Notes: generated by a model not told the origin, from the letters alone. Shown: positions 55,459 through 63,689, counted from the stretch's first letter. The stretch: 64,000 bases of DNA from Christensenella sp. UBA7588 (GCA_002478945.1 DLKM01000001.1:16055-80054); one strand, 5' to 3'. Program-made: numbers and translations.

Positions 55459-55712
55459 CACAACCTCTCCGCCATTTCGCAAGCATTTCTGACAAGATTG
55501 TTCATATCCTCGAGAGGAATGCTTGCCGCCGCCTCGTTTGCCTCGGAAATCATTTCGTCCTCAAACATCGCCAGCCTGCCCGCGCACTCCGCAATAACGC
55601 CTACGCCCGTCGACAAAAACGCTCTGCCGACTTCGTCGTTCCACATAACGGACATACCTTCCATTTCGCGTTGCGCTTCGTCTATAGCAACTATATATCT
55701 TCCGCCGTTCAT
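55458..55712 (-). CDS. WXG100-like small protein 3
   Basis: An 84-residue helical protein with MSVMWNDEVGRAFL in the centre, a Trp-x-Asp turn between two predicted helices, as in WXG100 secreted proteins. Two starts are possible: ATG at 55712 (used here; it begins 5 bases after the stop of the gene before) and TTG at 55721, which would overlap that stop. Neither has a strong ribosome binding site, so coupling to the upstream gene is likely. Confidence 0.65.
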   Translation of the reverse strand: MNGGRYIVAIDEAQREMEGMSVMWNDEVGRAFLSTGVGVIAECAGRLAMFEDEMISEANEAAASIPLEDMNNLVRNACEMAERL

Positions 55713-55717
55713 ATCCG

Positions 55718-55981
55718 TCAATCAAGATACAGGCACAGCCAGTTGTACACTTCGGTGCAGAAATCGTCGATAGCCTGCAATCTGCCAAGCACTTCGGCAA
55801 CGTCTTGAGTCATATTCTGAAAATTCGTAAGGAATTTCGTCACGTTGGCGTCTTTCCATTCCATCAGATTCTGCTCTATATCCGACACAAGCGTAGCGTG
55901 ATTCTGCGCAAGCACTTGTTGCGTTTGTTGCACTATTTGTTTGGCGGTCATAACCGACTCTTTGCTTACGTTAATGTTCAT
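55718..55981 (-). CDS. WXG100-like small protein 2
   Basis: An 87-residue protein with two helices around NLMEWKDANVTKFL (Trp42), the WXG-type turn, followed by a second helix with hydrophobic heptads. The last residues (YNWLCLYLD) are hydrophobic and aromatic. It starts 3 bases after the upstream gene. WXG100 proteins are exported as helical hairpin dimers by FtsK/SpoIIIE-type ATPases such as the one encoded at 56251-59808. Confidence 0.7.
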   Translation of the reverse strand: MNINVSKESVMTAKQIVQQTQQVLAQNHATLVSDIEQNLMEWKDANVTKFLTNFQNMTQDVAEVLGRLQAIDDFCTEVYNWLCLYLD

Positions 55982-55984
55982 ACC

Positions 55985-56254
55985 CTATTTCAACCTTATG
56001 CTCTCATACATACGGAGCAAATCTTGTTTTTGAGCCAACGTCTTTTCAACGTTCTCCGACTTTAGCGACAACTCTTGCGCGCGTGATTTTATTGTCGCGC
56101 ACGCACGCGCGAGGTCCTCGAAGTCCTCGTCCTGCCACGTTTGAGCAAGAGCGGACACCCTCGCGACGTATTGCGAGCAAGCGTCGTCTATTTCCAAAAA
56201 CGCCTGTCGCAATATTCCGCTGTCGTCAAAATTTGCGCTGTCCGTTATTTTCAT
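55985..56254 (-). CDS. WXG100-like small protein 1
   Basis: An 89-residue helical protein with LAQTWQDEDFEDLARA (Trp40) at the hairpin turn, the best WXG100 match of the set. Its ATG overlaps the stop of the FtsK-type ATPase gene (ATGA, 4 bases), so translation is coupled to the ATPase. It is followed by four more small helical genes. Confidence 0.75.
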   Translation of the reverse strand: MKITDSANFDDSGILRQAFLEIDDACSQYVARVSALAQTWQDEDFEDLARACATIKSRAQELSLKSENVEKTLAQKQDLLRMYESIRLK

Positions 56255-59200
56255 AATGCGTTATAGTCGTTGACGAGTTGTTCAAACCACGCCGCGTCGC
56301 GGTCCGTATAATATCTGTACGGTTTGAACTTGTTCATTTCCGTATCCGTCAGGCACACGCCGAGACCGTCGATTGTAATCTTGATGTTGCTTCTGAACGA
56401 AGCCACCGCGGTAATCGCGTCTGCGTCGAGACCTCTGATAAACACTTTGTTTTGGCAGTTGCGCATTGCCGTGTTGATGGACGGAATGCTCGAGGGCTTG
56501 TCGATTGAGAAGATGACGTGAATGTTTTGGTTCGGACCGTTCTCAAACACTTCGTTAAAGAGCTGTGCAAACGTCATCTTGTTTCCGCTCGCCGCCGCGC
56601 CTGCGCCGCCCACTCCGAGACCGAAGCTGAAGCCGAGGCTCGAAGAAGTGCCGATAGGTGCGGACGTTTCCGCCTTTTCCGATACGTCGATAAGTTTGGA
56701 CGTATCCTTGAAGTCCGTCGCAATCTCTTGCAACTTGTTGATAAACAAGAACACGGGGTTGTACGTCTTTTGGATGTCCTCCGCTCTCTTTTTTCTGAGG
56801 TTGTAGAGCTTGACGAGAGTGTCTTTCAACTCGCTCGTCGTCGCAACGACCTTTGTGGAACGAGGCATCTTCTTGGGCAATACGAAGAACAAATCGTCCG
56901 GATTTCTCTGATCGACCACTTCGCCGTTGAAGTAGTAGATGAGGTCGCTCGTATCGCCGACGCAGTCTTTGTTGGTGCGATTTTCCATTTCCACGGACAG
57001 CATCGCAAAGCCCATCATATCGCGCAACTCCTCGACGTTTGCACCCGCAAACCACAAGTTGGAGTTGGAACCGCGCAAACGAATAGGAATGCTGAACGGT
57101 TTGCCCGAAATGTAATCTTGACCGATTGCGATATTGTATTCGCCCGTAGATTTTGCCACGACGTCTGCGGCTGTCGGTTTGTGCGTGAACGGAGTCGTTC
57201 CGACGTTTGCGCTGGGTTCTTCCAGATTGTTGCCGACCACGAACACGGGTTCGCGAGAAGGCCACGCCTTGACGGTATCCGCCCATTTTTCGATAATCTT
57301 TTCGGCGTACATCTCTCTGTTATCCGAGCTTTCCGCATACGCTACGCGGAATTCCATCGCGTCGTTCTTCGTTCTTGCGTCTTTGATTACGCCGACGCCC
57401 AACGTGTTGGACAGGTTCGCGACCTTTTGTACGCTGATACCGAGGTCTTGCGCGTCGTCGGGGTTGTTGAGCTTGAGCGAAATACGGCTTCCGACTTGAG
57501 AAATAATCTTGTCTTTGAGTCCTGCGACTTTGGGTACGTTTTGAGACGCCCACAAGATGTTGATACCGAACGCTCTGCCTTTCTTGAACAGTTTGGACAT
57601 AAGGTTGATTGCGTAAGAACCTATGCTGCTGTCACGCTCGAACAACTCCTGCACCTCGTCGATGATGACGAGAAGTCTCGGCAACGCTTTGCCGTATCTT
57701 TTCTTGTATTGCATAATGTCCTCGACGTTGCTGTTTCTGAACAGCGTTTCGCGACGAGTCATTTCTTTGTCGATATTTGCAAGCACCGCAAGTCCGTCCT
57801 CGGGGTCGGAGGAAAGCGCGGTCAACTTGACTTGAGGCAACTGCTTTTCAACGACGCGATTCGCTTCGTAATACTTGAATTCGACGCCGCCTTTGAAGTC
57901 TACTAGGTAGATGTTCAAATCGTTCGGGCTGTACTTGTAGCAAGCCGACATAACGATTGCGTGCAACAGGTTGGATTTACCAGAACCCGTACCGCCGATT
58001 GCCAATGCGTGAGCCGAACCGTCGCCCATCGAGGAGAACGCCAAAGTCTGCACTTCGCCGCCTCGCATACCGATAGGAATGTCGATGACTTCCGTCGGGT
58101 CCGGAACGTCGTCCGAACCTTCGAGCTTGTCCGTTGCCTCGTACATCTTAGAAAGCGGAATAACCTTGTTGGTGCCTTTCTTGATGTTTTGTTTCATCGT
58201 TTGAGCGTAATCGGCAAGTTTATCGTATTGCGCGTCCTTGGACAACTCGAGTTCGTAATTGCGATTGCCGTCGATGTAAATCTTTCCGCCGTGTACTTCG
58301 AAGCAATTCATATGTTTCTTTGCTTCCTTGATAAACTCGCTGATGTAGGCGGGTTGACTCTTGAAGTTCTTGTCGTATGCGATAATCGTGAAAATACCCG
58401 AACGGTTGCCGTTTTCGATAAGTCTGCTCAACCACTTGACCGTCTTTTCTCTCGAGAAGCACTCGGGGAATCCGATAATGGTAAGCACCGTGAACACTTG
58501 CGGGTCGTTTTCGGAAATAACGTTGTAATCGTAAATGTTCTTGACGTTGTTTTGAGAAATCTTGTTATCGAAAATATCTCTCATTCTTTCGGCAAGTTGC
58601 GTCATTGCGGAATCGACGGGAGCGTCGTCGCCGAGCGTCGTGCCGAAAATCTTGTTGTCTATTTTATTGAGTTGGTTGAAGGATGCGAATTCACCCGTGT
58701 TGCACATATCAATCAACTGATAATTGACTCTGCCTGCGGGGAACGACATAAGGAAGGACAGCATAACTTTGCGCACCAAATCGATGATTGCGCCGTTAGG
58801 CTTGGAACTGTCGTAAGTGATAAAAACGTTGCCGTTTTTTCTCAATTCGAGAACGTAAGGAGCGGTAAGAATTCCGTTCGGCGTGTGTTGAGCAAGCAAC
58901 GGGCAAGTATCGCTCGTTATGTATTTCGTATAGTCTTTTTTGTCGAGATAGCTCATATGCATATCGCCGAGAGTTATTCTCGTGGGATACGTCATACTTC
59001 CCTCGTCAAAATTGACCTTGCCGTCGATACCCGAATCGGAAATCTCTTGGAATCTCGACTCTTGCAGATTGCCCGTATTTGTTTTGAGCTGTCTCTTTAT
59101 CGCTCTGTCAAGCTCTCTGTTGAAAGTCGCGGCGCACTCGCCCATATATTTCGTAGCGCGTTGAGACAAATACTTTTTGAACGTTTTGGTCGTGATTCTT

Positions 59201-59808
59201 CTTCTGATGTCCGCCTCCATTGCGTCAAGCACTTCGAGGCACTGGTCGGACTTTATTTGCAATTTACGAAGCAAGTCGATATGCGGAGATTTCTTGCAAG
59301 TAATGCTTGAGTTGCCCGACGTACCGATTTCTTCGACCTTTGCGCCCGTAGTCACGGTAAAATGTTCGGCGTTCTGCGCGACTTTGCCGATTACGGGTAC
59401 GGGTTCGACTCCGTTGAAATCGAAAGTATTGAGCTTCCCAATCAAATCGTTCATCTCTTTGAACAATTTAAGCACGGTCTCCTTGTTCGTCTCGAAGTCG
59501 GGAGAAACGAGAGATTCCGCTTTTTCTTTTCCGTCTTTTTGACGTTGCTTTACACCCTTTGCGACGTTGACCATTTCATCGCCGAAAGAGTCTATCATTT
59601 TGTGAATGTTATCTCTGGTTTTACCAATTTCAAAATTGACGTACTCATCGATAGACTTTTGCATATTTTTGGCGAGTTTTTCGTTTTCTTCCGCCAATGC
59701 GTCCTGCTGTCTGACCGTGGCACGAGCAATGGAATTTTCCAAATACGCAATCTTTGCAAAACGATTGTTAAAGTCTTGCGTCATTTCTTTGATCTGCTTG
59801 AAATCCAT
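56251..59808 (-). CDS. FtsK/SpoIIIE-type ATPase with N-terminal coiled coil
   Basis: A 1185-residue ATPase. The start at 59808 (MDFKQIKEM) is chosen with AAGGAAGGGG upstream; a TTG six bases earlier is less likely. Residues 1-250 form a coiled-coil and helical region. There is a degenerate FtsK-like domain (about 330-500, with FPAGRVNYQLIDMCNTG but no Walker A). The active domain has Walker A GGTGSGKSN (605-613), VDFKGGVEFKYYE, and Walker B LLVIIDEVQEL (712-722). A third, degenerate domain (about 910-1170) with LWFAGANVEELRD follows. No membrane helix or FHA domain is visible, unlike EssC/EccC of type VII secretion. Tandem FtsK domains are usual for proteins that export WXG100 substrates, encoded just downstream. 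Confidence 0.87.
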   Translation of the reverse strand: MDFKQIKEMTQDFNNRFAKIAYLENSIARATVRQQDALAEENEKLAKNMQKSIDEYVNFEIGKTRDNIHKMIDSFGDEMVNVAKGVKQRQKDGKEKAESLVSPDFETNKETVLKLFKEMNDLIGKLNTFDFNGVEPVPVIGKVAQNAEHFTVTTGAKVEEIGTSGNSSITCKKSPHIDLLRKLQIKSDQCLEVLDAMEADIRRRITTKTFKKYLSQRATKYMGECAATFNRELDRAIKRQLKTNTGNLQESRFQEISDSGIDGKVNFDEGSMTYPTRITLGDMHMSYLDKKDYTKYITSDTCPLLAQHTPNGILTAPYVLELRKNGNVFITYDSSKPNGAIIDLVRKVMLSFLMSFPAGRVNYQLIDMCNTGEFASFNQLNKIDNKIFGTTLGDDAPVDSAMTQLAERMRDIFDNKISQNNVKNIYDYNVISENDPQVFTVLTIIGFPECFSREKTVKWLSRLIENGNRSGIFTIIAYDKNFKSQPAYISEFIKEAKKHMNCFEVHGGKIYIDGNRNYELELSKDAQYDKLADYAQTMKQNIKKGTNKVIPLSKMYEATDKLEGSDDVPDPTEVIDIPIGMRGGEVQTLAFSSMGDGSAHALAIGGTGSGKSNLLHAIVMSACYKYSPNDLNIYLVDFKGGVEFKYYEANRVVEKQLPQVKLTALSSDPEDGLAVLANIDKEMTRRETLFRNSNVEDIMQYKKRYGKALPRLLVIIDEVQELFERDSSIGSYAINLMSKLFKKGRAFGINILWASQNVPKVAGLKDKIISQVGSRISLKLNNPDDAQDLGISVQKVANLSNTLGVGVIKDARTKNDAMEFRVAYAESSDNREMYAEKIIEKWADTVKAWPSREPVFVVGNNLEEPSANVGTTPFTHKPTAADVVAKSTGEYNIAIGQDYISGKPFSIPIRLRGSNSNLWFAGANVEELRDMMGFAMLSVEMENRTNKDCVGDTSDLIYYFNGEVVDQRNPDDLFFVLPKKMPRSTKVVATTSELKDTLVKLYNLRKKRAEDIQKTYNPVFLFINKLQEIATDFKDTSKLIDVSEKAETSAPIGTSSSLGFSFGLGVGGAGAAASGNKMTFAQLFNEVFENGPNQNIHVIFSIDKPSSIPSINTAMRNCQNKVFIRGLDADAITAVASFRSNIKITIDGLGVCLTDTEMNKFKPYRYYTDRDAAWFEQLVNDYNAL

Positions 59809-59912
59809 AAACAAGTCCCCTTCCTTGATTTTTAGAGCAACACACCTCGATAAAATTGTATGTGTCGTATTTTATTTTAGAAAAGTCGCTCCCATATACA
59901 TATAATATAAAT

Positions 59913-59941
59913 ATTATACATTGTGTATAGTCGATAGTCAA
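59913..59941 (-). promoter_or_regulatory. Promoter of the ESCRT/TIR/WXG operon
   Basis: Minus strand TTGACT (59936-59941), 17 bases, then a perfect TATAAT (59913-59918), about 105 bases before the ATPase start. The -10 sits in a long AT palindrome (TATAATATAAATATTATA, 59901-59918). Its long 5' leader leaves room for regulation, though I see no riboswitch. Confidence 0.8.
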
Positions 59942-60140
59942 TACGATTTTTTACAAAATGTCCCCATAATCGATAAAAATTGCCCGTTTTAGCCGAATTT
60001 TTGCCGTTTTTTCTTTTTCACGTTTTACATATATGCAGAAAAAGTCAAACGCGTCGCAATAAAAGAAAAATAATTTTTCTTTTCGGCAAAAAAATTGCGA
60101 CGTTTTTCGACAAACAATAAGTGAAAACGACAAAAAGAAA

Positions 60141-60162
60141 AAGCACGGCAACCGCCGTGCTT
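60141..60162 (-). terminator. Terminator of the zinc-ribbon membrane protein gene
   Basis: Perfect 9-base arms (60141-60149, 60154-60162) around an AACC loop, with T-rich sequence downstream on the minus strand. It isolates the gene ending at 60179 from the operon promoter at 59913. Confidence 0.85.
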
Positions 60163-60178
60163 TTTAAAACAACGCAGA

Positions 60179-61999
60179 TTATTCCGCGAGCGATGCAAAT
60201 TCTTCCCTTTTGGGTCCGGTGCAGACTTTACTTTGCAAAAAGTCGCATACGAGCGCGCCGATTGCAAACAGCATCGAGCAAATCAATCCGCCGCCGAGAG
60301 TCAGTTTGAAATCTTTTATTTCGTTGTTTCGCATATATTCGTTTACTCTCGTGCAAATTACGCCGCTGCATATTACGCTTCCCAACAACAGCGCGATTAC
60401 GATACCCAAAAGTATGCGTCTTGCGATAACGCTGCCTTTTGCGGAAAACAAAGACAAGCAAGAGTATGCGCCTGCCAGCATAATCACGACAAACAACATA
60501 TAGTAACCGCTTGTCGGCATTTGCGAATCGTCGTAAGCGTATTTGTCGAGGAAAACGTATTTCACTATCAATTCCGTTTGGTCAACACCGTATCCGATAT
60601 AATAAAGAGTAGGCGTTCTTTTGACGGCATTTTGTATATATTCTACGGCTTTGTCGTGTTCCAAATCCTTATAACTTTCGTCGTACTCGTTTTTACTGAT
60701 AGCACTCGCACCGAACAGCAGATAAGTGTTTTTCACTTTCGTATCGATGTCGACCGTCACTTCTTTTTCGCTGCTCATATACATATCGGTGTCCTGTTTC
60801 TTGCTTACGAAACACGGCGCGAAACACAGACCTACGACTACGAGACAAACGACAATCGGCACCACTTTGAACAACGCTCTCGTATTGCCTTCCGAAACGA
60901 CGTCGGTACATATATCGACTATTACGAATGCCAATGCGATGCACTCGAACAACAGTCTGCAAATCATTACTGTCGACAAAACCGACAATGCGGACGAACT
61001 CGACATCGCGCACAACAGCAATGCCAACGACAAGAAGATAAATATTGCAAGCAAATAATGATATTTGTTCCAAAACTTATACTTTCTATCGTCTTTTTTG
61101 CGCAAGCGCAGTATGGCAAACGCAAGCGCAACCGTCGACGTTATTATCATTCCCGCCGTCAATAAAATATACGACAACGAGACAATTCCCGCCAAAACCG
61201 CTCTTGTTTTGTCAAGCGGACTTACGTTTCCTTTTATGGACAATTCATATTTCAATTCTTGCGCGAAACGTTTGCGGAGCAACGTATTGAATTTTCCGTA
61301 ATAAGTGACTTTGCCGATTTCGTTTACGCTGTATTTATAATCGAGTTTTTTGAGGTCCTCGTTGATTTCGTCGATGTCGTCCTTCATATTCTCGAGCTTT
61401 TTGGCATCGTCAACCCTATCGTAATTTTTGGCGGTTGCGCCCATAAATCCAATAAAATCAACGCCGGAATACTCTATTCTTTCCGTCATATCCAAAGCGG
61501 CTACGGGGCAAAACGCAAATGCGAAAAGCATTATGCAGAGCGCAAGACAAATTGCGCTTTTTACGACGGAAAGCACCGCTTTTCTATCGTGTTTTCCTTG
61601 TTTCGACGCAGCCTTTTTATTTGAAGAACAATGTGCGTTTTCGGCATTGTAACCGCGCTTTTTTGCTTTTTCCGCATCATAATCGACAACACCGTTTACT
61701 GGTTTTCCGCACTTTGAACAAAACACGTCCCCGTCTCTCAAATCGTTTCCGCACGCAACGCATTTTCTTTTTGTGGACGCGCCGCAATACGGACAAAACT
61801 CAAACTCGTCCGAAACGGGTCTACCGCATTTTTTACACGTCGCAACAGTACTCTCCTCAACTTCCGCTTTGACTGGAACAGGTTCTTCGAAATTCGGATT
61901 CAAGTACTTCTTTCCGCAATTAGGACATTGCACGACTTTTTGACCGTCGTCTGCGCTGATTATACTTTTACAGTTAGGACATTTCAAATATGAAATCAT
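60179..61999 (-). CDS. Zinc-ribbon multi-pass membrane protein
   Basis: A 606-residue protein. The start at 61999 (MISYLKCPNCKSI) is set by AGGGGGAG; a longer frame to 62020 exists. The N-terminus has two zinc-ribbon pairs, residues about 7-31 (CPNC ... CPNC) and about 55-105 (CKKC, CPYC, CVAC, CSKC). Then at least seven membrane helices are spread through the rest (for example AICLALCIMLFAFAFCPV; YHYLLAIFIFLSLALLLC; VVPIVVCLVVVGLCFAPCFV; ILLGIVIALLLGSVICSGVI). No family is recognised for the membrane part. It has its own promoter. Its zinc ribbons parallel those of the SPFH and TIR proteins of the operon downstream, so it may be an accessory, but this is only proximity. Confidence 0.75.
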   Translation of the reverse strand: MISYLKCPNCKSIISADDGQKVVQCPNCGKKYLNPNFEEPVPVKAEVEESTVATCKKCGRPVSDEFEFCPYCGASTKRKCVACGNDLRDGDVFCSKCGKPVNGVVDYDAEKAKKRGYNAENAHCSSNKKAASKQGKHDRKAVLSVVKSAICLALCIMLFAFAFCPVAALDMTERIEYSGVDFIGFMGATAKNYDRVDDAKKLENMKDDIDEINEDLKKLDYKYSVNEIGKVTYYGKFNTLLRKRFAQELKYELSIKGNVSPLDKTRAVLAGIVSLSYILLTAGMIITSTVALAFAILRLRKKDDRKYKFWNKYHYLLAIFIFLSLALLLCAMSSSSALSVLSTVMICRLLFECIALAFVIVDICTDVVSEGNTRALFKVVPIVVCLVVVGLCFAPCFVSKKQDTDMYMSSEKEVTVDIDTKVKNTYLLFGASAISKNEYDESYKDLEHDKAVEYIQNAVKRTPTLYYIGYGVDQTELIVKYVFLDKYAYDDSQMPTSGYYMLFVVIMLAGAYSCLSLFSAKGSVIARRILLGIVIALLLGSVICSGVICTRVNEYMRNNEIKDFKLTLGGGLICSMLFAIGALVCDFLQSKVCTGPKREEFASLAE

Positions 62000-62047
62000 T
62001 TTCTCCCCCTTATAAAACATTATTGAAAATCTAACGATTCTATATAA

Positions 62048-62075
62048 AGTATATCACAGAATATGCCTCTGTCAA
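62048..62075 (-). promoter_or_regulatory. Promoter of the zinc-ribbon membrane protein gene
   Basis: Minus strand TTGACA (62070-62075), 16 bases, then TATACT (62048-62053), preceded by TGA, which gives an extended -10. It lies about 49 bases before the start at 61999. Confidence 0.75.
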
Positions 62076-62133
62076 CCCTATCGTACACTGATAAAAAGCG
62101 TACTAATAAACGAGATATGCCCGTTCAAAGTTT

Positions 62134-62150
62134 CGAGCCGCAATGCGGCG
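62134..62150. repeat. REP-like palindrome, inverted copy 3
   Basis: CGAGCCGC-AAT-GCGGCG, one base different from the inverse of copies 1 and 2. It is also found as copy 4 at 62242-62258. Confidence 0.5.
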
Positions 62151-62175
62151 TAGCAAAGCAATTCTTTTCTTTCGT

Positions 62176-62197
62176 AGCAAGAGATAATTTGCCAAAG
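62176..62197. repeat. Inverted copy of the rpsI 3' end (first)
   Basis: The plus strand here reads AGCAAGAGATAATTTGCC, identical to the last codons, stop and next bases of rpsI as read on the minus strand (62599-62616). It is thus an inverted repeat of the gene end. A second, longer copy is at 62443-62475. Confidence 0.7.
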
Positions 62198-62241
62198 AAC
62201 CATTATCGTAAGCAAACGACGAACAGAATGCGCACAACTTT

Positions 62242-62258
62242 CGAGCCGCAAGGCGGCG
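62242..62258. repeat. REP-like palindrome, inverted copy 4
   Basis: CGAGCCGCAAGGCGGCG is the exact reverse complement of the core of copies 1 and 2 at the far end of the window. Confidence 0.55.
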
Positions 62259-62394
62259 CACGGAGCGCACATATTCTTGCGAAGCAAACGTTGACCAAAC
62301 ACGGAGCAAGGCACACAAGTCGCGAAAGCCGAGCACGCGTAGCGGAGTGTACACGGACGTACACGAGCAACACGCGCGCAGGCTGACAAAGAAA

Positions 62395-62419
62395 AAGCAC
62401 AGCGAAAATCGCTGTGCTT
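62395..62419 (-). terminator. Second terminator-like hairpin downstream of rpsI
   Basis: Arms AAGCACAGCGA (62395-62405) and TCGCTGTGCTT (62409-62419) with an AAA loop, and a T run on the minus strand. The sequence around it (ACACGGA-GTAC ... CTGACAAAGAAAAA) is a diverged duplicate of the sequence around the hairpin at 62555-62579. Confidence 0.7.
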
Positions 62420-62442
62420 GGTTGTGCGGACAACTAATGAGT

Positions 62443-62475
62443 AGCAAGAGATGATTTACCAAAGAGCAAACGGCA
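62443..62475. repeat. Inverted copy of the rpsI 3' end (second, longer)
   Basis: About 33 bases match, with a few changes, the reverse complement of 62584-62616 (end of rpsI plus its trailer). The pair of arms encloses the rpsI terminator, the same plan as the elements after gapA and fba. Confidence 0.65.
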
Positions 62476-62554
62476 AGAGTCGAGAAAGACGAGGACGTCG
62501 CACGGAGCGTACACGGAAGTACGTGAGTACGACGCTCGCAGTCTGACGAAGAAA

Positions 62555-62579
62555 AAAGCACGGCAAAATGCCGTGCTTT
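62555..62579 (-). terminator. Terminator of the rplM-rpsI operon
   Basis: Arms AAAGCACGGCA (62555-62565) and TGCCGTGCTTT (62569-62579) with an AAA loop, followed by a T run on the minus strand (62551-62557). It is 26 bases after the rpsI stop. Confidence 0.9.
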
Positions 62580-62604
62580 GATGTTGCCGTTTGAATTTGG
62601 CAAA

Positions 62605-63018
62605 TTATCTCTTGCTGAATTGAGGTGCTTTACGAGCCTTATGCAAACCGTATTTCTTACGTTCTTTGGCTCTCGGGTCACGAGTGAGGTAACCTTCGCT
62701 CTTGAGGGTTGCTCTGTATGCTTCGCTGTCTGCGACGCAGAGCGCTCTTGCGATACCGTGACGAATTGCACCTGCTTGACCGGTGTAACCGCCGCCGTAT
62801 ACGTTGACGTATACGTCGAATTTGTCGGTCGTGCCTGTTGCAACGAGAGGTTGATTGACGATGAGCTTCATCGTGTCAAGCGGGAAATACTCGTCGAGAG
62901 TGCGCTTGTTAATGATGATTGCGCCTTCGCCGCCGGGGATAAGACGAACTCTTGCGATAGCGGTCTTTCTTCTGCCGGTGCCGAGATATTGAACTTTCTT
63001 GGTTTTCTTAGTAGCCAT
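62605..63018 (-). CDS. rpsI: 30S ribosomal protein S9
   Basis: A 137-residue small-subunit ribosomal protein. It has the family signatures [14 protein letters not shown] near the N-terminus and [19 protein letters not shown] in the middle, and ends in the basic tail [16 protein letters not shown] that reaches toward P-site tRNA. It follows rplM by 14 bases, the universal L13-S9 arrangement. GAGGTG precedes the ATG. The region beyond its stop contains two inverted copies of its own 3' end. Confidence 0.98.
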   Translation of the reverse strand: MATKKTKKVQYLGTGRRKTAIARVRLIPGGEGAIIINKRTLDEYFPLDTMKLIVNQPLVATGTTDKFDVYVNVYGGGYTGQAGAIRHGIARALCVADSEAYRATLKSEGYLTRDPRAKERKKYGLHKARKAPQFSKR

Positions 63019-63032
63019 ATTTCACCTCTCAA

Positions 63033-63497
63033 TTAGTTGAGTTTCAACTCAACCGGGCATTGTGCCTGATGGTCGTGCTCTGCACCGACGTAAACGCGGA
63101 GTTTTTTGAGCATTTTTGCACCGAGCGTGTTCTTGGGAAGCATACCTTTGACAGCCTTGTAAACCACGAAATCGGGTTTTTCTGCCATCAATTTCTTGTA
63201 TTGAATCTCTTTGAGACCGCCGATGTATCCGGTGTGATAGCGATAATATTTGTCAACGAGCTTGTTGCCCGTGAGAACGATTTTATCGCAGTTGATTATG
63301 ATAACATGGTCGCCGCAGTCGACGTTGGGAGTGTATTGGGGTTTGTTCTTGCCTTTCAAGATTGTAGCAACTTGAGATGCGAGACGTCCGAGAACCATAT
63401 CGGTTGCGTCGACGACGTACCACTTGCTTTCCACTTCGCCCGGCTTTGCCATATAAGACTTATTGTTTTTTGCCATTGAAGACAAATCCTTAGCCAT
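63033..63497 (-). CDS. rplM: 50S ribosomal protein L13
   Basis: A 154-residue large-subunit ribosomal protein. The start at 63497 ([21 protein letters not shown]) is chosen for the GGAGG eight bases upstream; this leaves about 12 residues before the usual [16 protein letters not shown] start of L13. Family landmarks are [42 protein letters not shown] and GMLPKNTLG. It is the first gene of the rplM-rpsI operon. Confidence 0.97.
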   Translation of the reverse strand: MAKDLSSMAKNNKSYMAKPGEVESKWYVVDATDMVLGRLASQVATILKGKNKPQYTPNVDCGDHVIIINCDKIVLTGNKLVDKYYRYHTGYIGGLKEIQYKKLMAEKPDFVVYKAVKGMLPKNTLGAKMLKKLRVYVGAEHDHQAQCPVELKLN

Positions 63498-63590
63498 AGT
63501 GCTAACCTCCATAATTTGTTTTTGTAAGGCGGATGCCGAACTCGGAGGGGCTAGTTCTTCGCAAGGCAAACTTCTTCCAAAAATATGCTT
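63498..63590 (-). promoter_or_regulatory. Probable structured 5' leader of rplM
   Basis: The untranslated leader of about 90 bases contains matching segments (GCCTTGCG, CCCCTCCGAGTTCGG, GGCATCCGCC) that can fold into stems before the ribosome binding site. Bacillota often have an L13 leader for autogenous control at this position. I cannot confirm the fold by hand. Confidence 0.35.
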
Positions 63591-63594
63591 GATA

Positions 63595-63623
63595 ATAATA
63601 TTAAATTGCGCACTATAAGTCAA
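63595..63623 (-). promoter_or_regulatory. Promoter of the rplM-rpsI operon
   Basis: Minus strand TTGACT (63618-63623), 17 bases, then TATTAT (63595-63600), about 98 bases before the rplM start. Confidence 0.75.
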
Positions 63624-63689
63624 GCGTTTTTCCGCAAAATTCAATCTTTTTTGCAAAAACCGAAAATTTTTGCGATTTTACACCGATTT

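Noticed and set aside
59809..59814. TTG start two codons upstream for the FtsK-type ATPase
   Set aside because: The ATG at 59808 has an excellent AAGGAAGGGG at the right distance, so the TTG is not needed.
43425..59941. Calling the operon a classical type VII secretion (ESX/Ess) locus
   Set aside because: The WXG100-like proteins and FtsK-type ATPase fit, but no EsaA, EssA, EssB, EsaB or Ecc-type gene is present. The ATPase lacks membrane helices and FHA domains, so only the WXG/FtsK part can be claimed.
62103..62843. Minus-strand open frame of 246 codons across the rpsI end
   Set aside because: It overlaps rpsI in another frame and spans terminators and repeats; the composition is Arg/Ser/Thr-rich without a domain.
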